Position numbers and translations under genes: made by a program
Source of the DNA: Fusobacterium sp.
Lineage (GTDB): Bacteria; Fusobacteriota; Fusobacteriia; Fusobacteriales; Fusobacteriaceae
Length of the DNA stretch: 64,000 nt
Direction: 5' to 3'
Assembly: GCF_032477075.1 (NCBI RefSeq)
Contig: NZ_JAWDXO010000005.1
Location: 1 to 64,000 of the forward strand
The notes under the pieces: model-generated
What the model was told of the DNA's origin: nothing
The model's input: only the letters and a program-made list of their open reading frames with translations
The model's database searches: none
Part shown: positions 44,617 to 53,076 of the stretch, piece after piece
Layout of the letters: every line of letters starts with the position of its first letter
Numbering within the stretch: the stretch's first letter is position 1

Positions 44617-47568
44617 TTACATCACTCCCTCATATTCATTGAAAAATCTATTAATATTCCCTTTATAGAATACTCCTTCTTCTCTGTTAAGATATTTCAG
44701 ATTCCCCATTGTCATCATTTGAGATATTTTTTCTATATTAACTTTTTCATTTAAAAATCTTATAAAAAAACCATTTTTTTCCTGTCTGATAACATATATC
44801 CCTAATTCTCTAGCTTTAAGCTTAATTCCTATATAATAGAAAAGATTGATAACTTCCCTTGGTGGATTTCCAAATCTATCTTTTATCTCATTTTCTAATT
44901 CCTTTAACTCATCTTGAGTTTTCAGTTCTGCTGCTCTTCTATAAATAACTATTTTTTCATCTTTTTCTATATATTCATCAGGAATAAAAGCTGGCATATT
45001 AATTTTTATCTCCATTTCCATCTCTTCTTCTGGAGCATTTCCTTTAATACGCTGTATTTCTTCATTCAACATCTTAATATAGAGATTATAGCCAAATGTT
45101 TCAAGAGCTCCATGCTGCCTGTCTCCTAATATCTCTCCAGCTCCTCTTATTCTCATATCCTCTAATGATAATTGAAATCCTCCACCTGAATCTCCAAGAT
45201 TTTTTATAGATTCCTCTCTTTCTTTAGCTTTTTTAGTTTGATGTTCTTTAGTAAGAAGATAACAGTAACTTTTTCTTCTTCCTCTTCCTATACGTCCTCT
45301 CAATTGATATATTTGGGAAAGTCCTAGTTTTTCCACTCCATCAATTATCATAGTATTGGCATTTTCTATATCAATACCATTTTCTATTATAGTAGTAGAT
45401 ATGAGCATATCTATATCACCATTTTCAAAATCTTTTATCTTGGTTTTTATCTCTTTTGGAAGCATTTGCCCATGTATATAATCCAATTTTAAGTAGTTAG
45501 GAAGAAGTTTTCTAAGTTCATTAGTTTTCTTTTCTATATTTTTCACAGAATTGAATATATAAAAAACCTGCCCTTCTCTAGCTATCTCACTCATAATTAT
45601 CTCTTTAAGTTTTTTATCATCTTTTTCTATAAACATTGTTTCAATAGGTTTTCTTCCTTCTGGGGGAGTATCTATTATAGATAAATCTCTTATTCCCAAC
45701 AAAGAAAGGTTCAAGGTTCTTGGAATTGGGGTAGCTGTTAAAGTTATCATATCTATTTTATTTTTTAACTTTTTTAATTGTTCTTTTGCTTTCACTCCAA
45801 ATTTCTGTTCTTCATCTATTACTACAAGCCCTAAATCTTTAAATTTTACATCTGATGACAAAATTCTGTGAGTACCAATAACTATATCAATAGTTCCAGC
45901 AGCTATCTTTCTTAGCACTTCTTTCTGTTCTTTTTCACTTTTTAATCTGCTCAATATCTCAATAGTTACAGGGTAATTTTTAAATCTTTCTGTAAATCTC
46001 TCATAATGCTGCTGTGCAAGAACTGTTGTAGGTACCATTACAACTACCTGCTTTCCATCAATAGAGGCTTTAAAAGCTGCTCTTAAAGCTATTTCTGTCT
46101 TGCCATATCCCACATCTCCACATATTACTCTATCCATTACTCTGTCAGATTCCATGTCTCTTTTTACATCTTCTATGGCTTTCAACTGAGATGCAGTTTC
46201 TTTATATGGAAAGCTTTCCTCAAATTCTTCCTGCCATACTGTATCATGGGAAAAGGCATATCCTTTTTCAAAAGCTCTCTTTGCCTGTATCTCAATGATT
46301 TCTTTAGCAAAGATAACCATATCTTCTTCTAATTTCTGCCTTTTTCTTCTGAATCCTCTTCTTCCAAGCTGATATATATCAGGTATCACTCCAGGAGTAG
46401 ATACATATTTTTCAATCTTATTTATTCCCTCTACTGGTACAAAAAGTTTATCTTCATCTGCATATTTTATCTTTAAATAATCCTGTCCATTCATAGTTTC
46501 TATTCCCTGATAGATACCTACTCCATAGTTTTCATGGATTATGAAATCATTTTCTCTGATTTGAGATACATCTTTATACTTCAGATTAACTTTTTCTTTG
46601 GGTTCTCTTTTTACCTTTATTCCTTTTAGTTCTCTGTCTGTAAGAATAAGTTTATCTTTCTCTCTATATCCCTCATAATGAGGATATCTCTGTATCTCTA
46701 TGTTATATTTATTAAATATTTCTTTATATCTCTTCTCTTCCTCTGACAGCAAAACAATATTTTCTTTTGCACTTAATTTTTTAATATAGTCATAATCTTC
46801 AAATTTTTTAATCTCTTCTTCTGAAAATCTTTTTATTTCTATTTCTTCAGCACTTTCAAGTATTTCATAGAATCTTTTTCTAAATTTTTCTTCTTCATCT
46901 CTTTCTCTGAGTATATTTTCTTCTAATTTATATCTCAGCAGTTCATTATTTTCAAAATATATCTTTAAACCTTTTATTTTATTTTTTTTAATCAACTCAT
47001 AAAAAGATAATTTTCCATCTTTATTATTGTTTATATACACATTTATATCATCAATATTCTCAATACTTTTCTGACTTTCAAGATCAAAATATGTTATTCT
47101 CTCTATTTCATCTCCAAAAAATTCAATCCTTACAGGATAATCTCCATCACTTGAAAAAATGTCAAGTATATCTCCTCTTATGCTGTACTGCATTCTTTTT
47201 TCTAGCATATATACTTTATCATACTTATTCTTTATAAGATTTTCCTGTATTTTACCTAAATTCATTTCCTTTCCTTTTTGAAAAGAAAGTTTATCTCCTT
47301 CTAAAGAATAATCTCTAAGAAATGCTTCAAGAGATATAAGTATTATAAATTTATCTTTTGATTTTAAAATTTTAAGGAGATCATAATTAAGTTTTTCAAA
47401 TTCTTCATCCTCATAGCTGCTTTCAATTTTTAAAATTTTTCCATCATAAAAATCACTGAGGGTATTATAATAATCCTCAATATTTTTATTGGATGAGCAT
47501 AGATATACTATGTTTCCTTTTATTTCTTTAAGTAAAAAGGGAATCCTCCCTCTATATTCTGTTATCAT
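44617..47568 (-). CDS. mfd: Transcription-repair coupling factor
   Basis: A 983-aa Mfd helicase that removes stalled RNA polymerase and recruits UvrA. Present are the RNA-polymerase-interacting domain (YKDVSQIRENDFIIHENYGVGIYQGI), Walker A GDVGYGKTEIALRAAF, the DEEQ box VIDEEQKFGVKAKEQL, TATPIPRTLNLSL, and QLRGRIGRGRRKSYCYLL. The N-terminal UvrB-homology region is shorter than in E. coli (1148 aa), consistent with the total length. Confidence 0.96.
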   Translation of the reverse strand: MITEYRGRIPFLLKEIKGNIVYLCSSNKNIEDYYNTLSDFYDGKILKIESSYEDEEFEKLNYDLLKILKSKDKFIILISLEAFLRDYSLEGDKLSFQKGKEMNLGKIQENLIKNKYDKVYMLEKRMQYSIRGDILDIFSSDGDYPVRIEFFGDEIERITYFDLESQKSIENIDDINVYINNNKDGKLSFYELIKKNKIKGLKIYFENNELLRYKLEENILRERDEEEKFRKRFYEILESAEEIEIKRFSEEEIKKFEDYDYIKKLSAKENIVLLSEEEKRYKEIFNKYNIEIQRYPHYEGYREKDKLILTDRELKGIKVKREPKEKVNLKYKDVSQIRENDFIIHENYGVGIYQGIETMNGQDYLKIKYADEDKLFVPVEGINKIEKYVSTPGVIPDIYQLGRRGFRRKRQKLEEDMVIFAKEIIEIQAKRAFEKGYAFSHDTVWQEEFEESFPYKETASQLKAIEDVKRDMESDRVMDRVICGDVGYGKTEIALRAAFKASIDGKQVVVMVPTTVLAQQHYERFTERFKNYPVTIEILSRLKSEKEQKEVLRKIAAGTIDIVIGTHRILSSDVKFKDLGLVVIDEEQKFGVKAKEQLKKLKNKIDMITLTATPIPRTLNLSLLGIRDLSIIDTPPEGRKPIETMFIEKDDKKLKEIIMSEIAREGQVFYIFNSVKNIEKKTNELRKLLPNYLKLDYIHGQMLPKEIKTKIKDFENGDIDMLISTTIIENGIDIENANTMIIDGVEKLGLSQIYQLRGRIGRGRRKSYCYLLTKEHQTKKAKEREESIKNLGDSGGGFQLSLEDMRIRGAGEILGDRQHGALETFGYNLYIKMLNEEIQRIKGNAPEEEMEMEIKINMPAFIPDEYIEKDEKIVIYRRAAELKTQDELKELENEIKDRFGNPPREVINLFYYIGIKLKARELGIYVIRQEKNGFFIRFLNEKVNIEKISQMMTMGNLKYLNREEGVFYKGNINRFFNEYEGVM

Positions 47569-47865
47569 ATCTCACTCCATTTTTATTTATTCATGCATAT
47601 ATTTTACTCTGTATTTTCAACTTTTCATAGTGAAAATATAATTCTGTTATAATAATTTTATTATTTTTTTATATGTATATGTTCAAAAATAAATTAAGTT
47701 TTATATATTCTTCTCAGTTCAGCAATATAGCTGTATATATTCAGAAATTTTCTCTTTACAAATCTATAAAAAAATAATATAATCAAATAATAAAAATTAT
47801 TATTCATTTTTTCAGAAAAAGAAAATATTTTTTTAAATAATATTAAATTAATAAGGGGGAACTCT

Positions 47866-49362
47866 ATGAACAAAAAATTATTTACTTTGCTCACAATGAC
47901 AGTCCTTACAGTATCAAGCCTTACTCTTTATGCAAAAGATACAAAACTTGTAGTAGCACAGAATGCTGATGCGAAAAGTCTGAATCCTCAGATATCCAAT
48001 GATATACCTACTCATAGAGTGAATATCAATATCTATGACAGACTTATTGAAAAAGACAAAGATATGAACCTTATACCTGGACTTGCTGAAAGCTGGGAAC
48101 AAGTAGACCCTCTTACTCTTGTTTTAAAAATAAGAAAAGGAGTTAAATTCCACAATGGTGATCCTCTTACAACTGGAGATGTAGTATTCAGTTTAAAAAA
48201 AGCTACAGAAACTCCTGCTTTAATGGCATATTTTAGTGATTTAGAAAAAATAGAAGCTGTAGATGAAAATACAGTTAAAATAACAACTAAAGTTCCTTAT
48301 GGACCTCTTGTTAACTACCTTGCCCATGTAGGTGCTGGTATAATGAGTGAAAAAGCTGTAACAGCTGGTGGAAATGACTATGGACAACATCCAGTAGGAA
48401 CTGGACCATTTATGTTTGTATCTTGGACTTCTGGAGATAGAATAGTCTTAAAAGCCAATCCTAACTACTATAAAGGAAAACCTGGAGTTGACTCATTGAC
48501 ATTCAGAGTTATTCCAGAAGGAACAAATAGAACAATCGCTCTTGAAACTGGGGAAGCTGATATTGCTTATGATATAGATCCTATTGATGCAGATATGGTA
48601 AAAAATAATCCTAGATTAAAAGCCGACCAGAATTCTGCTATGAGTATGACATATCTTGGATTTAATACTCAAAAAGCTCCTTTTGATAAAAAAGAAGTAA
48701 GACAGGCAATAGCTTATGCAACTGATGTTGACAGTATTATTGATGCTGTTTTCCTTAAGGCTGCTAAAAAATCTAACTCTCCTGTATCTCCTAATGTATT
48801 TGGATATAGTAAAGATGCAAAACTTTATACTCAAAATATAACAAAAGCAAAAGGATTATTAGCTGAAGCCGGATACCCTAATGGATTCAAAGCAAGAATA
48901 TGGACAAATGATAAAAGTGTAAGAAAAGATACAGCTGTTATCCTTCAAGATCAGCTTAAACAAATTGGTATAGATGTACAGATTGAAGTTCTTGAATGGG
49001 GTTCTTACTTAGATAGAGTTGCTAAAGGAGAACATGATATGTTTATACTTGGATGGTCTTCTAGTGCTGACTCTGATTCAGCTATGTATGCTCTTTTCCA
49101 CTCTAAAAATTTAGGTGGAGCTGGAAACAGAACTTTTTACAAAAACTCAAAAGTTGATGAACTTCTAGATAAAGCAAGAGAAAGTACAGTTCCTGAAGAT
49201 AGAATCAAATACTATAAAGAACTTCAAGATATAATTCAGGAAGATCTTCCTATGTTTGCACTTGTTTATCCTGATGATATTACAGGAATGCAGAAAACTG
49301 TAGAAGGATTTATTTTCCACCCAGAAGGAACTCACTATCTTGCACCAGTAACAAAAAAATAG
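47866..49362 (+). CDS. Peptide-type ABC transporter solute-binding protein
   Basis: A 498-aa SBP_bac_5 (DppA/OppA-like) periplasmic binding protein. The signal peptide ends near SLTLYA; there is no Cys for lipidation, so it is a free periplasmic protein as in Gram-negatives. Marks include LVVAQNADAKSLNPQ, GLAESWEQVDPLTLVLKIRKGVKFHNGDPLTTGDVVFS and GTGPFMFVSWTSGDRIVLKANPNYYKG. No permease or ATPase gene is next to it. The 296-base gap before it holds AT-rich DNA and a loose repeat copy at 47673-47692. Confidence 0.92.
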   Translation: MNKKLFTLLTMTVLTVSSLTLYAKDTKLVVAQNADAKSLNPQISNDIPTHRVNINIYDRLIEKDKDMNLIPGLAESWEQVDPLTLVLKIRKGVKFHNGDPLTTGDVVFSLKKATETPALMAYFSDLEKIEAVDENTVKITTKVPYGPLVNYLAHVGAGIMSEKAVTAGGNDYGQHPVGTGPFMFVSWTSGDRIVLKANPNYYKGKPGVDSLTFRVIPEGTNRTIALETGEADIAYDIDPIDADMVKNNPRLKADQNSAMSMTYLGFNTQKAPFDKKEVRQAIAYATDVDSIIDAVFLKAAKKSNSPVSPNVFGYSKDAKLYTQNITKAKGLLAEAGYPNGFKARIWTNDKSVRKDTAVILQDQLKQIGIDVQIEVLEWGSYLDRVAKGEHDMFILGWSSSADSDSAMYALFHSKNLGGAGNRTFYKNSKVDELLDKARESTVPEDRIKYYKELQDIIQEDLPMFALVYPDDITGMQKTVEGFIFHPEGTHYLAPVTKK

Positions 49363-49377
49363 TATAAATTAAAAATA

Positions 49378-49412
49378 AACAGCTGTCAAAGTTATATTTG
49401 ATGGCTGTTTTT
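49378..49412 (+). terminator. Terminator of the solute-binding protein gene
   Basis: AACAGC-TGTCAAA with TTTGATG-GCTGTT followed by TTTTTAT. Confidence 0.8.
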
Positions 49413-49463
49413 ATATTAAAAAGAACTTTTAAATATATAAACCCCGCAGGGTTGAGGCTTAGT

Positions 49464-49571
49464 TTAGTAAACTAAGAGATAAATCACTATAATAACAATG
49501 ATTAAAAGGATAATTATTAAAGTACCCCCTTCAATCTCATTGTTGTTAAAGTGAAACTCCAGCTTAAACAT
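49464..49571 (-). CDS. Small hydrophobic peptide, probable type I toxin
   Basis: A 35-aa ORF: a polar N-terminus (MFKLEFHFNNNEIEGG) and a C-terminal membrane helix made almost wholly of Ile, Leu and Val, ending YLLVY. A perfect ribosome site AAGGAGG lies 8 bases before ATG, but it is at the end of a long structured leader whose distal strand covers it. This layout is that of type I toxin mRNAs (small membrane peptides such as Fst, Ldr, TxpA). I do not recognise the exact family. Confidence 0.65.
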   Translation of the reverse strand: MFKLEFHFNNNEIEGGTLIIILLIIVIIVIYLLVY

Positions 49572-49581
49572 ACTAAACCTC

Positions 49582-49692
49582 CTTGTGTAATGGATTTTCT
49601 ATCAATAAGAAACGCTAATTACTTATTGATATGAAAAAGACTTTCACAATGTGAAAGTCTGTCTCATAGCGTTTTTTATTCCATTACACAAG
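49582..49692. ncRNA. Structured toxin leader and possible antisense antitoxin RNA
   Basis: A perfect 13-bp inverted repeat (582-594 and 680-692 of this kilobase, CTTGTGTAATGGA) brackets further nested stems: AAACGCTA/TAGCGTTT (610-617, 667-674), AGACTTTCAC/GTGAAAGTCT (638-647, 651-660) and the alternative TCAATAAG/CTTATTGA (602-609, 622-629). On the minus strand the outer stem locks the bases next to the ribosome site. On the plus strand AAACGCTA...TAGCGTTTTTTATT is a terminator, so a plus-strand antisense RNA ending near 49678 is possible; a TATAAT at 49486-49491 could be its -10. Confidence 0.55.
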
Positions 49693-49711
49693 TACCCTTT
49701 CAGGTACCTTT

Positions 49712-49739
49712 ATTATACCATATTTTCTTAAAAAGTCAA
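49712..49739 (-). promoter_or_regulatory. Promoter of the toxin-like gene
   Basis: Minus-strand -35 TTGACT (734-739), 16-base spacer, extended -10 TGGTATAAT (712-720). The transcript would open with a hairpin AAGGTACC...GGTACTT, a usual feature of stable type I toxin mRNAs. Confidence 0.75.
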
Positions 49740-49765
49740 TTCTATACTTTTTTACTCTTTCTAAG

Positions 49766-50272
49766 TCAGATTTCTATCATATATTCATCATCTATTAATA
49801 TATAATCACAATCATATTTTTGACACATTTCAAAATTTTTAATATTTTCTTCTATCATCATTTCCTTTATACAAAGTGAGTCTTCAAACCTTTTTTCTAT
49901 AATATTTGCATATCCCTTTATTTTAGAGAAATTTTTTTTAATATACTCTTCTGTCATAATAAGACAGAAATATCTCATATGTTCCAGATATTCTTCCTCA
50001 AAATCCTTTTTCCAGTCAAATGGAATGTAACATCCTTCTACTATAAGGTTTTGTCTATTTTCAACTGCTGTTTTTATCATTTCTCTAACAATAGGCCACA
50101 GATAACCAGTTAATTCATTATCATCATTTGGAGTAAGAGTTGTGTTCCCACTTCTTATCAATCCCATTTTTAAATGGTCAATAGATAAATATGGAAAGTT
50201 ATATTTTTCTAATAGCTTTTGTGCCATAAGTGTTTTTCCAGTATGTGAGCTTCCTGCAATCAATATAATCAT
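49766..50272 (-). CDS. P-loop kinase-like protein
   Basis: A 168-aa adenylate-kinase-like ATPase. Walker A is IAGSSHTGKTLMAQKLL at the N-terminus, followed by YLSIDHLKMGLIRSG (acceptor-binding region), LIVEGCYIPFDWKKDF (Walker B-like strand) and a C-terminal DYILIDDEY. The substrate is unknown; zeta-toxin, AAA_33 and 2-phosphoglycerate kinase proteins share the fold. It begins 108 bases before a terminator of the upstream acetyltransferase and so has its own promoter. Confidence 0.7.
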   Translation of the reverse strand: MIILIAGSSHTGKTLMAQKLLEKYNFPYLSIDHLKMGLIRSGNTTLTPNDDNELTGYLWPIVREMIKTAVENRQNLIVEGCYIPFDWKKDFEEEYLEHMRYFCLIMTEEYIKKNFSKIKGYANIIEKRFEDSLCIKEMMIEENIKNFEMCQKYDCDYILIDDEYMIEI

Positions 50273-50310
50273 AAATTCTCCTCTGATTTTTATTGAATAA
50301 ATTTATAAAA

Positions 50311-50357
50311 AAGAGAATGGCTTAAAAAATTATTTTTTACTTAATAAGCCACCCTCA
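50311..50357 (-). terminator. Terminator of the acetyltransferase gene
   Basis: Stem GAGAATGGCTTA with TAAGCCACCCTC, followed on the minus strand by TTTTTTAT. Confidence 0.7.
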
Positions 50358-50380
50358 CTGTAATTTAAAAGATTATATTA

Positions 50381-51019
50381 TTACTCTATTTTTTCCAATT
50401 GAGATATATTCCCAGACTGTATATATTCTAAACTTCTGGCAATCTTTTCTACTGGCCAATTCCACCATTTCATTTTAAGTAATTTATCTACTATATCATC
50501 TGAAAAACGTTTTTTTAGCACTCTGGCAGGACTTCCTCCAACAATTGTATAAGGTGGCACATCTTTAGTAACAACTGCTCTTGTCCCAATAATAGCTCCA
50601 TCTCCAATAGTTACCCCTGATAATATCACAGCTTCATAGCCAATCCATACATCATTTCCTATTGTAATACCTCCTCTATTATCCCATGAATCTCTTACAT
50701 TCATTTTATGTCCCCATTCTTCACTAAACAGTGGAAAAGTATAAGTAGATAAAGAATGCAGTGTATGATTGGCACAGTTCATTAAAAACTTAGTTCCACA
50801 AGCAATGGAACAAAACTTTCCAATAATAAGTTTATCGTTGTTTACTGGATAATGATAAAGTACGTTATTCTTTTGAAATTCTAAAGGGTCATTATAAAAA
50901 TCATTATAAATAGTATATTCTTCAACTTGGATATTAGGATTTGTAACTATATTTTTTAAATATACTATCTGTTTATCATTTGTTCTTGGATATATTTTAT
51001 TTGTATCTGGAATAGTCAT
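50381..51019 (-). CDS. Xenobiotic O-acetyltransferase, CatB/Vat-like
   Basis: A 212-aa left-handed beta-helix acetyltransferase. It has PVNNDKLIIGKFCSIACGTKFLMNCANHTLHSLSTYTFPLF (substrate region with catalytic His in NHT), GGITIGNDVWIGYEAVILSGVTIGDGAIIGTRAVVTKDVPPYTIVGGSPARV (hexapeptide repeats and CoA site). Streptogramin A or chloramphenicol acetylation is the activity of its best-known relatives, but many members are not resistance enzymes. Start 51019 is 6 bases after AAGGAG; a longer upstream frame reads through the palindrome at 51115-51146 and lacks a ribosome site. Confidence 0.82.
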   Translation of the reverse strand: MTIPDTNKIYPRTNDKQIVYLKNIVTNPNIQVEEYTIYNDFYNDPLEFQKNNVLYHYPVNNDKLIIGKFCSIACGTKFLMNCANHTLHSLSTYTFPLFSEEWGHKMNVRDSWDNRGGITIGNDVWIGYEAVILSGVTIGDGAIIGTRAVVTKDVPPYTIVGGSPARVLKKRFSDDIVDKLLKMKWWNWPVEKIARSLEYIQSGNISQLEKIE

Positions 51020-51114
51020 CATAATCTCCTTTTTAATTTGATCTATTAAAAAACTACTCCAGAAAAAACAATACAAAGCTTCATTTCTCACCTCCATTAA
51101 ATTAACAGAGAAAA

Positions 51115-51146
51115 TTTTATTATTATGTATATACATAATAATAAAA
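51115..51146. repeat. Perfect 32-bp palindrome containing two overlapping repeat copies
   Basis: The two 16-base arms, centred between 51130 and 51131, are exact reverse complements: TTTTATTATTATGTAT and its complement. Each strand carries TTATTATGTATATACAT, a full match to the origin-type 17-bp repeat. It lies 10 bases after the mnmG stop. As RNA it is all A-U and would be a poor terminator. Confidence 0.7.
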
Positions 51147-51155
51147 TATTTATTT

Positions 51156-53006
51156 TTATTTTAAATATCCCACTAAAAGGGCTATATCATTTCCTGTAAC
51201 TCCACTTATTCTAGAAGCTTCCCCTATTGAAAGAGGTTTTATTTCTTCCAACCCACATCTAGCTATATTAGATATTCCCTTCACTTCTGAGAAATCAAAA
51301 TCAACAGGTATTTTTACCTCTTCAAGTCTTTTAAATTTCTCTATCTGTTCATTTTCTCTTTGAATAAAGATTTCATATTTTATCATTGTTTCTATCTGAT
51401 TTTTTATAAATTCTGGATAATCATTTATCTCTGTTATATCTTTTAAGCTGTCATAAGTTACCTCTTTTATTTTTAAAAGATCTCCTATTTTGACACCTTT
51501 AGTAAGTTTCTGATTTGATCCAAGTTTTTCAAGAAGTGCATTAGCCTGAACCATTGGTACACTTATCTCTTTTAACCTTGCTATTTCATCATTCACTATT
51601 TTTATAGAATTTTCTAGATAATCAAGTTTTTCGGAAGATAGGATTCCTATCTCTTTAGCCTTTGTAAAAAGTCTCATAAAGGCATTGTCAAACCTAAGAG
51701 TTAATCTATATTCAGATCTTGATGGAAGGACTCTATAAGGCTCTGGTGTCTTCTTATGAATTATATCATCTATAAGCACTCCCATATACCCTTCACTTCT
51801 ATCAATGATAACTGGTTCCTTTCCATCTACTTTTCTGGCAGCGTTTACTCCTGCTATAAATCCCTGACATGCTGCTTCTTCATAACCAGATGTTCCATTT
51901 ATCTGACCTGCAAAGTAAAGCCCTTCTATTTTTTTACTCTCCAGACTTGGATAAAGCTGAGCTGCTGGAGCATAGTCATACTCTACTGCATAACCATATC
52001 TCATTACCCTTGCATTTTCCAATCCTGCTATTGTTCTCATCATTGCTTCCTGAGCAAATGGAGGCATTGCAGTAGTAAGTCCATTTACATACACTTCTTC
52101 TGATTCTGCTGATTCCAATTCTAAAAATATCTGATGATTTGATTTATCTGGAAAATTTATTACTTTTCTATCAAGTGATGGACAATGTCTAGGTCCATGA
52201 GTTTTTATTATTCCACTTACTATTGGAGAATATTGAAGCATCTCTTTTGCCACTTCAATTGTTTTTTCTGTAGTATAAGTAAGCCAAGTAGGTACTACAT
52301 TATTCCTTTCTTTCTCAGTGAATATTGAAAAATATCTTGGATGTTCTTCTCCCTTTAATTCTTTCATTTTACTGAAATCTATACTTCTTTTATCAAGTCT
52401 TGGAGGTGTAGCTGTCTGATATCTTTCAATATTTATTCCATGCTCTCTTAAACTATCAGAAAGTTTTTCAGCAGAATTTTCTCCCTGTCTTCCAGCTGAA
52501 TAGGCTACATCACCTATTACTATTTTTCCTTTTAAAAATGTTCCAGTGGCTAAAACTACAGATTCAGCATAATATTTTATTCCAAGTCTAGTTATTATTC
52601 CTTTTATTTTTCCATTTTCAACTATGATTTCATCTACACAGTCTTGAATTATTTCAAGATTATCTGTATGTTCTAAAAGTTTTCTCATTTCTATTCTATA
52701 TAGATATTTATCTGCCTGTCCTCTGGTTATCCTTGCAGCAGGTCCTTTACTTTCATTGAGATGTTTTAACTGAAGATTAAATTTATCAGTATGTCTTCCC
52801 ATCTCACCACCAAGTATATCCATTTCAGCAACAAGATTACTTTTTCCAGGTCCTCCTATTGAAGGATTACATGACATCATAGCAATAGTATCAAGATATA
52901 AAGTGAACATAACTGTTCTTTTTCCAAGTCTTGCAGCAGCAAGGCTTGCTTCTACTCCACCATGTCCTCCTCCTACTACTATTACTTCATATTTTTTTAT
53001 TTCCAT
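51156..53006 (-). CDS. mnmG: tRNA uridine-5-carboxymethylaminomethyl modification enzyme MnmG
   Basis: A 616-aa FAD-dependent enzyme that with MnmE modifies the wobble uridine of tRNAs. The dinucleotide-binding motif VIVVGGGHGGVEASLAAARLG is at the N-terminus; SCNPSIGGPGKSNLVAEMDILGG, YCPSLDRK-type RHCPSLDRKVINFP and the C-terminal YIQRENEQIEKFKRLEEVKIP...ARCGLEEIKPLSIGEASRISGVTGNDIALL are all family blocks. It follows mnmE by 70 bases, as in many oriC clusters. Confidence 0.97.
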   Translation of the reverse strand: MEIKKYEVIVVGGGHGGVEASLAAARLGKRTVMFTLYLDTIAMMSCNPSIGGPGKSNLVAEMDILGGEMGRHTDKFNLQLKHLNESKGPAARITRGQADKYLYRIEMRKLLEHTDNLEIIQDCVDEIIVENGKIKGIITRLGIKYYAESVVLATGTFLKGKIVIGDVAYSAGRQGENSAEKLSDSLREHGINIERYQTATPPRLDKRSIDFSKMKELKGEEHPRYFSIFTEKERNNVVPTWLTYTTEKTIEVAKEMLQYSPIVSGIIKTHGPRHCPSLDRKVINFPDKSNHQIFLELESAESEEVYVNGLTTAMPPFAQEAMMRTIAGLENARVMRYGYAVEYDYAPAAQLYPSLESKKIEGLYFAGQINGTSGYEEAACQGFIAGVNAARKVDGKEPVIIDRSEGYMGVLIDDIIHKKTPEPYRVLPSRSEYRLTLRFDNAFMRLFTKAKEIGILSSEKLDYLENSIKIVNDEIARLKEISVPMVQANALLEKLGSNQKLTKGVKIGDLLKIKEVTYDSLKDITEINDYPEFIKNQIETMIKYEIFIQRENEQIEKFKRLEEVKIPVDFDFSEVKGISNIARCGLEEIKPLSIGEASRISGVTGNDIALLVGYLK

Positions 53007-53044
53007 TTATTATTTCCTCCAAACCCAGATATTAAAAGTAAGAA

Positions 53045-53071
53045 GAGAGTGACTAAATTTAAGCCACTCTC
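53045..53071 (-). terminator. Weak terminator between mnmE and mnmG
   Basis: Stem GAGAGTG/CACTCTC; the bases after it on the minus strand (TTCTTACTTTT) are only partly U-rich, so readthrough into mnmG is likely. Confidence 0.45.
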
Positions 53072-53076
53072 ATTTA

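Noticed and set aside
50381..51136. Longer acetyltransferase start at 51136
   Set aside because: It would read through the 32-bp palindrome, has no ribosome site, and the family begins MTIPDTN at 51019 after AAGGAG.
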